In this document: piece after piece, positions 1 to 5,424 of the stretch | Layout: each line of letters starts with the position of its first letter | Numbering within the stretch: position 1 is the first letter of the stretch | Assembly (NCBI GenBank): GCA_025362535.1 | Contig: JANYGE010000215.1 | Coordinates: 1 to 6,726 of the forward strand | From: Hyphomicrobiales bacterium | Lineage (GTDB): Bacteria; Pseudomonadota; Alphaproteobacteria; Rhizobiales; Aestuariivirgaceae | DNA length: 6,726 nucleotides | Direction: 5' to 3' | Translations under genes and position numbers: made by a program | The notes under the pieces: generated by a model | What the model saw: the letters and a program-made list of their open reading frames with translations, nothing else | Database searches by the model: none | Told to the model about the DNA's origin: nothing

Positions 1-2
1 TC

Positions 3-44
3 AAATCTATTCTCGATTCCGTGAAACGCGGAGAGACGGTTTAA
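3..44 (+). CDS. C-terminal end of an unidentified upstream gene (partial)
   Basis: The frame beginning at base 3 is open from the window edge to a TAA at 42-44 and reads KSILDSVKRGETV. The stop overlaps the start of the following gene as TAATG, a typical translational-coupling junction, and the next gene's ribosome binding site (GGAGA, 30-34) would lie inside this tail. The other forward frames are a quick TGA at 22-24 and the upstream extension of the acetyltransferase frame. The short basic tail after a helix-like segment is reminiscent of Gfo/Idh/MocA-type dehydrogenase C-termini, but thirteen residues are too few to name a family. That a gene ends here is an inference from the overlap and the operon-like layout. 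Confidence 0.45.
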   Translation, partial: KSILDSVKRGETV

Positions 45-490
45 TGTCCGAAACACTGATAAGAATGGCCGAGGCCAAAGATGAGCAGCGCTGGCGTGAG
101 CTTTGGGCGAGCTATATAAAATTCTACCGCTCTGAAGTGGCAGATGATGTAACTGCAAATACCTGGAAGCGCATTCTCGATCCTGCCAGCAACATTGATG
201 CTTTGGTGGCTGAGCGCGACGGTCAAGTGATCGGCATTTGTAACTATCTTTTCCACGATAGCACCTGGAGCAAGCAGCAAATTTGTTATCTGCAAGATTT
301 ATTTGTTGATCCGAATGCGCGTGGCGGAGGGGCTGCCAAAATGCTCATTCTGGCTTGCGAAGAAAAAGCCAAGAAAAAAGGTGCCTTCCGCATCTATTGG
401 CAAACCCAAGAATATAATGCCGCCGCACGTTCGCTCTACGATACGATTGTGCCGCGCTCATCCTTCATTGTCTATCGCAAAGGCCTCTAA
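44..490 (+). CDS. GNAT-family N-acetyltransferase
   Basis: This is a 148-residue cytoplasmic protein of the GNAT fold, which transfers an acetyl group from acetyl-CoA to an amine. The substrate is unknown. Residues 81-90 (CYLQDLFVDP) form the beta-4 strand, followed by the acetyl-CoA pyrophosphate loop R93-G-G-G-A-A98 and the helix after it. The C-terminal part (YWQTQ at 118-122, then NAAARSLYD at 125-133) matches the usual GNAT beta-5/alpha-4 region, where the tyrosine (Tyr132) often acts as general acid. The length is normal for a single-domain GNAT. The ATG at 44 is preferred because GGAGA lies 9 bases upstream and the start overlaps an upstream stop, although the frame stays open to the window edge. 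The next gene starts 4 bases after the stop, so the two are probably co-transcribed. There is no sign of toxin-antitoxin organisation. Confidence 0.9.
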   Translation: MSETLIRMAEAKDEQRWRELWASYIKFYRSEVADDVTANTWKRILDPASNIDALVAERDGQVIGICNYLFHDSTWSKQQICYLQDLFVDPNARGGGAAKMLILACEEKAKKKGAFRIYWQTQEYNAAARSLYDTIVPRSSFIVYRKGL

Positions 491-494
491 CCTC

Positions 495-1697
495 ATGCAA
501 GCACCAAAGTTAAAATCTTATGATGTTATCATTGCTGGTGGTGCCATGCTCGGCTCTTCGATCGCGTGGTTCTTGTCGAACAATAAAGATTTCACTGGCA
601 AAGTTCTCGTGGTGGAGCGTGACCCGACTTATGAATTTGCCGCAACATCGCTCACCAACAGTTCCATTCGCATGCAATTCAGCGAACCCATCAATGTGAA
701 AATTTCGCAATTTGGTGCAGATTTTGTGAAGAACTTCAAAACCTATATGGGTGGCGGGCCGGATTTGCCGCAACCTATTATTCAAAATTTTGGCTATATG
801 TATTTGGCTGATACGCAGAGCTTCGCCGATCAATTGAAGGCAGATCAAAAAATGCAAGCCGCTTGCGGTGCAGGCACCAGGCATATGAGCCCTGATGAAA
901 TTGCCTCTGCTTATCCCTTCTATCAACTCGATGATATTATTGCGGGTAATCATAATCTGGTCGACGAAGGTTATTTCGAGGGGGCCACATTGTTTGATTG
1001 GTGGAAACGCCAAGCCAAGCAAAATGGGGTTGAATATCTCCATAATGAAATTGTTGGCATGACCAAGAATGTGGGTGACACGCGCATCGAGTCAATCACA
1101 CTCAAAACCGGTGAAGTGGTTTCCTGTGGAACTGTGATCAACGCCTCCGGTACGCGCGCGATTCTTACTGCGCGCATGGCTGGCATTGAAATTCCAGTTG
1201 AGCCGCGCAAGCGCATGACATTTATTTTCGATGCTGCAAAGCCGCTGGATCGGGACTTGCCGCTCACTATTGATCCTTCCGGTGTGCATATGCGTAGTGA
1301 GGGAAAATATTATATGACGGGTGGCCCACCCGATGATGACCATGCGGTGGACTATAATGATTTCGAAATGGATCATGGCATTTGGGAAAGTAAAATTTGG
1401 CCTGCCGTGGCCAACCGAATCCCGCAATTTGAGGCGATCAAAGTGATCAATGCTTGGGCAGGCCATTATGATTATAATGTGCTCGACCAGAATGCGATTT
1501 TGGGGCCACATTCGGTCATCAAAAACTTCATGTTCTGCAATGGTTTTTCCGGCCATGGCTTTCAGCAATCGCCCGCCATGGGGCGGGGCATGTCAGAACT
1601 CATCACCTATGGTGAGTTCCGCACTCTCGATCTTTCGCCCTTTGGTTTCACCCGCATCGAACGCAATGAGCCGTTCTTAGAAAAAGCTGTCATATGA
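495..1697 (+). CDS. FAD-dependent oxidoreductase, DAO family, FOXRED1-like
   Basis: This is a 400-residue flavoprotein of the D-amino-acid oxidase/sarcosine oxidase superfamily. The N-terminal Rossmann motif is DVIIAGGAMLGSS (10-22), with Ala17 where the GxGxxG pattern usually has its middle glycine. The acidic ribose-binding residue is probably Glu41 (VLVVERD). The C-terminal half strongly resembles, from memory, human FOXRED1, a mitochondrial complex I assembly factor: IDPSGV (259-264), AWAGHYDYN (320-328), DQNAILGPH (331-339), NGFSGHGFQQSP (349-360) and FRTLDLSPF (375-383). Bacterial relatives are annotated only as FAD-binding oxidoreductases, so the reaction is open. It could be oxidation of an amino or N-methyl compound. 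The reading frame extends upstream to 303, but those codons lie inside the acetyltransferase gene; the flavin-fold alignment and the AAAGG at 479-483 favour the ATG at 495. It overlaps the next gene by 4 bases (ATGA). There is no signal peptide, so it is probably cytoplasmic. Confidence 0.88.
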   Translation: MQAPKLKSYDVIIAGGAMLGSSIAWFLSNNKDFTGKVLVVERDPTYEFAATSLTNSSIRMQFSEPINVKISQFGADFVKNFKTYMGGGPDLPQPIIQNFGYMYLADTQSFADQLKADQKMQAACGAGTRHMSPDEIASAYPFYQLDDIIAGNHNLVDEGYFEGATLFDWWKRQAKQNGVEYLHNEIVGMTKNVGDTRIESITLKTGEVVSCGTVINASGTRAILTARMAGIEIPVEPRKRMTFIFDAAKPLDRDLPLTIDPSGVHMRSEGKYYMTGGPPDDDHAVDYNDFEMDHGIWESKIWPAVANRIPQFEAIKVINAWAGHYDYNVLDQNAILGPHSVIKNFMFCNGFSGHGFQQSPAMGRGMSELITYGEFRTLDLSPFGFTRIERNEPFLEKAVI

Positions 1698-2530
1698 AAA
1701 AAATTGTTTTAACGGGTGCCGCTGGTCGGCTCGGTTCCTATTTGCGCGAGCCATTGTCAAAAATGGCGGATGAGTTGGTGTCGTCTGATATTGTTGCCGA
1801 TATTGGCAAGCTCTATGCGGGTGAAACATATATCAGCGCTGATCTGGCAAAATATGATGAGATTCACGCCCTCCTGAAAGACACTGATATGGTGGTGCAT
1901 TTTGGCGCGCATCCTGATGAGGCACCATTTGAACAGCTGCTCGGCCCAAATTTTATTGGAGCCTACAATATCTGGGAATCGGCTTACCAAAATAAACTGC
2001 GCCGTGTGGTCTATGCCAGTTCCATTCATGCGGTGGGCATGTATCCAAAGACTGAATTGATCGGTACTGATGTTCCACATCGGCCTGATTCATTTTACGG
2101 GCTTGCCAAATGTTTTTCTGAGGATTTGGCGCGCATGTATTGGGAAAAGCGCGGGCTCGAAGCTGTGTGCTTGCGCATCATTTCGTGCGCACAGGTCACC
2201 AGCCCGCGTGCCTTGGGCACGTGGTTGTCCTATGATGATCTTATTCATCTGGTGACCCGGGCAGTTGATACGCCCATCACCGGATTTTCGATTATTTATG
2301 GGGTGTCAAATAATGATCGCGCCGGTGTTGATAATTCTAAAGCAAAATTTCTGGGCTATCTTCCAAAAGATAATGCCGAACAATTTGCGGCAAAAATCTT
2401 GGCGGAAGCACCTGTTTCTGACCCTGCTGATAAAGCCCAAATGTGCCATGGCGGACCATTTGCATCGGTAACCTTGGGCAGTAGCGGCATGGCGAAAATG
2501 AAAATTGTTGATGATAGGAAGAAGTTTTGA
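1694..2530 (+). CDS. NAD(P)-dependent extended SDR, uronate dehydrogenase-like
   Basis: This is a 278-residue member of the NAD-dependent epimerase/dehydratase (extended SDR) family. The N-terminus has the TGAAGRLG nucleotide-binding loop (7-14), and Asp32 at the end of beta-2 favours NAD over NADP. The catalytic set is visible: Ser110 (YASSIH) and Tyr135-x3-Lys139 (YGLAK). Similarity to uronate dehydrogenase (Udh, which oxidises galacturonate or glucuronate to aldarolactone) runs the whole length from memory: PFEQLL, YASS, DVPHRPDSFYG, KCF, LARMY, a TW(L)SYDD segment, and GYLPKDNAE near the end. The arginine that binds the uronate carboxylate in Agrobacterium Udh appears to be retained as Arg172. 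However, the loop after beta-4 reads GAHPDE instead of the GG-x-S-x-E of true Udh, so the substrate may differ. The start overlaps the flavoprotein stop and lacks a clear ribosome binding site, which implies translational coupling. This is the last gene of the left operon. Confidence 0.85.
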   Translation: MKKIVLTGAAGRLGSYLREPLSKMADELVSSDIVADIGKLYAGETYISADLAKYDEIHALLKDTDMVVHFGAHPDEAPFEQLLGPNFIGAYNIWESAYQNKLRRVVYASSIHAVGMYPKTELIGTDVPHRPDSFYGLAKCFSEDLARMYWEKRGLEAVCLRIISCAQVTSPRALGTWLSYDDLIHLVTRAVDTPITGFSIIYGVSNNDRAGVDNSKAKFLGYLPKDNAEQFAAKILAEAPVSDPADKAQMCHGGPFASVTLGSSGMAKMKIVDDRKKF

Positions 2531-2545
2531 GGCTGTTCTGTTCTC

Positions 2546-2570
2546 AAAAACCAGCTCTTCATTGAAAAAC

Positions 2571-2573
<3 letters not shown>
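2546..2573 (-). terminator. Intrinsic terminator of the tRNA-Gly gene
   Basis: Read on the - strand, the bases from 2573 down to 2551 fold into a 10-bp stem with a 3-base loop (CCAGTTTTTC, AAT, GAAGAGCTGG; two pairs are G-T), followed directly by TTTTT at 2550-2546. The first three bases of the stem are the CCA end of the tRNA, so the hairpin is built partly from the mature tRNA. On the + strand the same hairpin has no trailing T run and is followed by GC-rich sequence, so it is unlikely to terminate the left operon. Confidence 0.7.
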
Positions 2574-2645
<72 letters not shown>

Positions 2646-2652
2646 TTGAGCG

Positions 2653-2681
2653 GTTGAGGCGAAAGGTCTTGATGCCTCAAC
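2653..2681 (-). repeat. Perfect 8-bp inverted repeat in the pre-tRNA leader
   Basis: GTTGAGGC (2653-2660) and GCCTCAAC (2674-2681) are perfect reverse complements separated by 13 bases. The inner arm edge is only 7 bases from the mature 5' end of the tRNA. In the tRNA primary transcript this would form a stem-loop in the 5' leader. There is no T run after it in either direction, so it is not an obvious terminator. It could equally be a protein-binding dyad at the tRNA promoter. Confidence 0.6.
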
Positions 2682-2687
2682 GGGCGC

Positions 2688-2716
2688 GTTATTGCCTAAG
2701 ATCGCCTGAAATGCAA
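2688..2716 (-). promoter_or_regulatory. Possible promoter of the tRNA-Gly gene
   Basis: On the - strand TTGCAT (2716-2711) and AATAAC (2693-2688) are 17 bases apart and are followed by a GC-rich discriminator (GCGCCCG). That discriminator is typical of stable-RNA promoters under stringent control. Transcription would begin near 2681, at the first base of the leader hairpin. Matches to the -35 and -10 consensus are only 3/6 and 4/6, so the call rests mainly on spacing, the GC discriminator and position. Confidence 0.3.
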
Positions 2717-2761
2717 TAGCATCGTGAAAACTCTGTTTAACCCTTTAAATGAAGCCATAAC

Positions 2762-3265
2762 ATGCCAGCCACTAAAGCCGAATTGATGATTTTTCTTGAT
2801 AATCTGAGCCTTGCCACCGTTACGTTTGACCATGAACCGGTGTTCACGGTTGAAGAGGCCCAAAAAGTTCATGGCAATATTTCAGGCGGGCATTGCAAAA
2901 ACCTGTTTTGCAAAGATGAAAAAGGGGCGCTGTGGTTGATTGTGGCGTTGGAAGATGCACGCATTGATTTAAAGGCCGCCAAGGATAAAATTGGCTCCAA
3001 GCGCCTCACATTTGGCAAGCCAGAGCTCCTGATGGAGATTTTGGGGTTGGAGCCTGGCTCGGTTAGTCCCTTTGGGTTGATCAATGACAAAGAAGCGAAA
3101 ACCAATGTCATTTTGGATGCTGCGATGATGAAAAACGAGAATTTGAATTTCCACCCGCTGAAGAATGATGCGACCACCACAATTGCCAGTGCTGATCTTG
3201 TGACTTTTATCAAAGCCTGCGGCCATTCCCCACGCATAGTAGCGGTAAGCGATGACTTGTTATAA
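2762..3265 (+). CDS. ProX/YbaK-domain prolyl-tRNA editing protein (ProXp-ala-like)
   Basis: This is a 167-residue stand-alone editing domain of the YbaK/ProX superfamily, annotated elsewhere as prolyl-tRNA synthetase-associated domain protein (PrdX). Family members hydrolyse mischarged tRNA; ProXp-ala removes alanine from tRNA-Pro in trans. Visible hallmarks are the HCKNLFCKD segment (44-52), whose Lys46 corresponds to the essential lysine of the family, the GSVSPFGL loop (99-106) typical of editing pockets, and the C-terminal NFHPLKNDATTT (129-140) with the GHSP turn (154-157). Length fits a single-domain trans-editing factor, and no synthetase domain is present. The ATG start has only a weak ribosome binding site (GAAG at 2751-2754). 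The gene precedes cnoX by 29 bases. The exact mischarged amino acid (Ala or another) cannot be settled by eye. Confidence 0.9.
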   Translation: MPATKAELMIFLDNLSLATVTFDHEPVFTVEEAQKVHGNISGGHCKNLFCKDEKGALWLIVALEDARIDLKAAKDKIGSKRLTFGKPELLMEILGLEPGSVSPFGLINDKEAKTNVILDAAMMKNENLNFHPLKNDATTTIASADLVTFIKACGHSPRIVAVSDDLL

Positions 3266-3266
3266 T
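3258..3266 (+). promoter_or_regulatory. Extended -10 promoter candidate for cnoX
   Basis: TGTTATAAT is an exact match to the extended -10 form TGnTATAAT. It overlaps the last leucine codon and the TAA stop (3263-3265) of the preceding gene. No recognisable -35 hexamer lies at 16-18 bases, which extended -10 promoters can tolerate. Transcription would start near 3273, leaving a leader of about 20 bases before the cnoX ATG. It could let the cnoX operon be expressed apart from the editing protein, but an AT-rich stop region can produce this by chance. Confidence 0.4.
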
Positions 3267-3294
3267 ATCAGGCACTGCCCATTTAAGGTTTATC

Positions 3295-4203
3295 ATGGAT
3301 AATATGTTACTCAATGCCAAGGCTGGTGCTGCTGATCTGATCAAAGACAGCAACACGAAGCAGTTTAAAGTTGATGTTCTCGACGCGTCGAAATCTGTTC
3401 CGGTGCTGGTGGATTTCTGGGCGCCGTGGTGCGGGCCGTGTAAAACTCTAGGGCCAGCGCTGGAGAAGATTGTTCTCGAAGCCAAAGGCAAGATCAAACT
3501 GGTTAAAGTTGATATCGACCAGAACCCAGAGCTGGCCACACAGATGCGGGTGCAATCTATCCCTGCTGTGTTTGCCTTTGTTGATGGCAGGCCAGTTGAT
3601 GGCTTTATGGGGGCACTGCCTGAATCGCAAATTCGCCAGTTTATTGATCGTCTTGGCAAGATGGGTGGTCGAGCCGAGCAGATTGCGGAAGCGCTCTCCA
3701 TGGCCAATGAATCACTGGCACTCAATGATTTTGAAGCGGCTATTGATATTGCCAGCCAGATTATTATGGCGGAAGCGGGTCAGGCGGAGGCCTATGCCAT
3801 TAAAGCGCGGGCTGAGATGGCTTTGAATTTGTTGGATGAAGCGACCGCTACTTTGGCCGCTGTACCGCCAGAAAAATTAGCTGATGCCCATGTGGTCAGC
3901 GCTAAGGCTGCGCTTGATTTGGCTTTAAATCCTGTTGATACCTCTGCCGTCACCAAGCTTGAAGCTGCCATTGCCACTAATCCAAAAGACTATGCGGCAC
4001 GTTTAGAGCTGGCAACTATTCTAAATGGATCAGGCAAGCGCGATGAGGCGACGGATCATTTGATTTTTGTGATCAAATCAGACCGCACATGGAATGACGA
4101 TGGAGCACGCAAGCAATTGGTTTCGTTTTTTGAAGCCTGGGGACCAAAGGATGAAGCAACATTGGCAGGGCGGCGCAAGCTTTCCGCTGTATTGTTTTCA
4201 TAA
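3295..4203 (+). CDS. cnoX: CnoX/YbbN thioredoxin-TPR chaperone
   Basis: This is a 302-residue cytoplasmic chaperedoxin. It has an N-terminal thioredoxin domain (about 22-122) followed by TPR-like helices (about 127-260) and the conserved CnoX tail WNDDGARKQLVSFFEAWG (266-283). The thioredoxin active site is intact: Trp45-Cys46-Gly-Pro-Cys49, with cis-Pro90 in the SIP motif. E. coli CnoX lacks the CxxC pair, while Caulobacter-type CnoX keeps it. The sequence therefore predicts a redox-active protein that both reduces or shields cysteines of unfolded proteins and hands clients to GroEL/DnaK, as known for the family. A good AAGG lies at 3285-3288, 6 bases before the ATG; a second in-frame ATG at 3304 is less well placed. 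The LON-domain gene follows after 9 bases, so the two are surely co-transcribed. Confidence 0.93.
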   Translation: MDNMLLNAKAGAADLIKDSNTKQFKVDVLDASKSVPVLVDFWAPWCGPCKTLGPALEKIVLEAKGKIKLVKVDIDQNPELATQMRVQSIPAVFAFVDGRPVDGFMGALPESQIRQFIDRLGKMGGRAEQIAEALSMANESLALNDFEAAIDIASQIIMAEAGQAEAYAIKARAEMALNLLDEATATLAAVPPEKLADAHVVSAKAALDLALNPVDTSAVTKLEAAIATNPKDYAARLELATILNGSGKRDEATDHLIFVIKSDRTWNDDGARKQLVSFFEAWGPKDEATLAGRRKLSAVLFS

Positions 4204-4212
4204 GGCTGCGCC

Positions 4213-4881
4213 ATGACATTATTACTGAACCGCTACCGCAAAGCGTCTGATCTGCCCAAGACCATTCCGGTGTTTCCACTGTCAGGTGCGCTGCTTCTGC
4301 CGCGCACGGATTTGCCACTCAATATTTTTGAACCGCGCTATTTGATGATGATCGAAGATGCCATGTATAGTGAGCGGATTGTCGGCATTATTCAGCCAGT
4401 TGAGAATGATGCGAATGAAAAACCTAAACTAGAAAGTGTTGGTTGTGCCGGTCGCATCACGTCCTATTCAGAAACCGATGATGGTCGTTTGATCGTTACA
4501 ATCACTGGGGTTTGTCGCTTCACCATAAAAAAAGAACTTAAAACCACAACGCCTTATCGCATGGTGCAAGTTGACTATAAGCCTTTTGCCATTGATTTTG
4601 TGAGTGAGCTTGGTGCGCGCAGTGTGAACCGCGATCAAGTGATCACCGCGTTTAGGCAGTATCTTGAAGCCAATAATATGAGTGCGGATTGGAACGAAGT
4701 GCAGTCGATTTCGACAGAGGTTTTGGTCAATACGCTTTCCCTGATGGCACCTTATCCACCGCGCGAAAAACAAGCGCTATTAGAAGCTCCAGATTTAAAA
4801 TCGCGCGCCGATGTTTTGGTGGCCCTCACGGAAATGGCCTTATCCAAATCAGGCTCCGGCAAAGCGCAGCGCATGCAATGA
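4213..4881 (+). CDS. Stand-alone LON substrate-binding domain protein
   Basis: This 222-residue protein consists only of the LON N-terminal (PUA-like) substrate-binding domain. It shows [12 protein letters not shown] (19-30), [11 protein letters not shown] (34-44), the GCAGRI strand (77-82) and a GVCRF segment (99-103), with a helical C-terminal part (about 125-215). The AAA+ ATPase and Ser-Lys protease domains of Lon are absent and there is no room for them, so it cannot be a protease itself. In Lon this domain recognises unfolded proteins. The role of free-standing versions is not established; an adaptor or holdase role is an inference. The ribosome binding site AAGG overlaps the cnoX stop (7 bases before the ATG), and the 3' end overlaps the next gene as ATGA. 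Pairing with CnoX is, to my recollection, common in alphaproteobacteria. Confidence 0.92.
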   Translation: MTLLLNRYRKASDLPKTIPVFPLSGALLLPRTDLPLNIFEPRYLMMIEDAMYSERIVGIIQPVENDANEKPKLESVGCAGRITSYSETDDGRLIVTITGVCRFTIKKELKTTTPYRMVQVDYKPFAIDFVSELGARSVNRDQVITAFRQYLEANNMSADWNEVQSISTEVLVNTLSLMAPYPPREKQALLEAPDLKSRADVLVALTEMALSKSGSGKAQRMQ

Positions 4882-5075
4882 GTGGCCTTATAGAAACCCG
4901 CAAAGCTGATCCGAAGCTTCTCGAAATTTTGGTCTGCCCCATCACCAAGACGCGGCTTGAATATGATGCGGACAAAGCCGAATTGATTTCACGCGCCGCA
5001 GGGCTGGCCTATCCTATACGAGATGGCATTCCGATCATGCTCGCCAGTGAAGCCCGGGACTTGAACGGTGAGTGA
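4878..5075 (+). CDS. Trm112/UPF0434 (YcaR-like) small protein
   Basis: This 65-residue protein matches the bacterial Trm112-like family from memory of E. coli Yca[12 protein letters not shown] (11-21), [21 protein letters not shown] (35-55) and the SEAR segment (57-60). Eukaryotic Trm112 activates methyltransferases that act on tRNA, rRNA and release factors. The function of the short bacterial form is unsettled. Only one cysteine (Cys20) is present: the CPxC of YcaR reads CPIT here, so a zinc site seems unlikely. The start was placed at the ATG that overlaps the LON-domain stop (ATGA), because upstream codons of this frame lie within the LON gene and the family begins just before the DPKLLEIL segment. 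The stop lies inside the next gene, giving an 8-base overlap. Confidence 0.9.
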   Translation: MSGLIETRKADPKLLEILVCPITKTRLEYDADKAELISRAAGLAYPIRDGIPIMLASEARDLNGE

Positions 5076-5424
5076 GATTTGGCCGACGGAACTTCGCGTT
5101 CAAGACCATGGCACCAATCTCGCTATCCGTTTTGATTCGGGTGAAAGCTTTAATTTGAGCGCAGAGTATTTGCGGGTGGAAAGCCCGAGTGCTGAAGTGA
5201 AGGGCCATGGGCCGGGCCAAGAACAATTGGTTTATGGTAAGCGCCGCATTGCCATTAGCAAAGCTGAACCTGTTGGCAGTTATGCCGTGCGGCTGATTTT
5301 CAGCGATGGGCATTCAACTGGATTATACACATGGAGTTATCTCGCAAAACTTGGCCGTGAACATAGCGAGATTTGGCTTGCCTATGAGGCCAAACTTAAA
5401 GCTGACAACAGATCACGCGACTAG
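5068..5424 (+). CDS. DUF971 (GBBH-like N-terminal) domain protein
   Basis: This is a 118-residue single-domain protein of the DUF971 family, the zinc-binding-like fold found at the N-terminus of gamma-butyrobetaine hydroxylase and, in some bacteria, fused to the Fe-S carrier Mrp. Diagnostic segments are [20 protein letters not shown] (30-49) and [19 protein letters not shown] (78-96). The hydroxylase catalytic domain is absent. The biochemical role of the stand-alone form is unknown; links to Fe-S cluster handling are inferred from fusions only. The start is GTG, inside the end of the Trm112-like gene (GTGAGTGAG spans both start and stop), so translation is probably coupled. The 3' end overlaps the convergent hydroxylase gene by 12 bases. 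It is the last gene of the right operon, and no terminator is seen after it. Confidence 0.87.
   Translation: MSEIWPTELRVQDHGTNLAIRFDSGESFNLSAEYLRVESPSAEVKGHGPGQEQLVYGKRRIAISKAEPVGSYAVRLIFSDGHSTGLYTWSYLAKLGREHSEIWLAYEAKLKADNRSRD

Noticed and set aside
303..494. Upstream extension of the flavoprotein reading frame to an ATG at 303
   Set aside because: These 64 codons lie within the acetyltransferase gene and give a lysine- and proline-rich peptide unlike any flavoprotein N-terminus. The Rossmann fold begins just after the ATG at 495.
510..1043. 177-codon open frame on the - strand opposite the flavoprotein gene
   Set aside because: It is a shadow of a well-supported gene. The translation shows no recognisable motif and no ribosome binding site stands out.
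1092..1568. 158-codon open frame on the - strand opposite the flavoprotein gene
   Set aside because: It is antisense to conserved FOXRED1-like segments, and its composition looks like a reverse-frame artefact.
3210..3725. 171-codon open frame on the - strand across the cnoX start
   Set aside because: It covers the thioredoxin domain in reverse. Its serine-rich, low-information translation is typical of a shadow frame.
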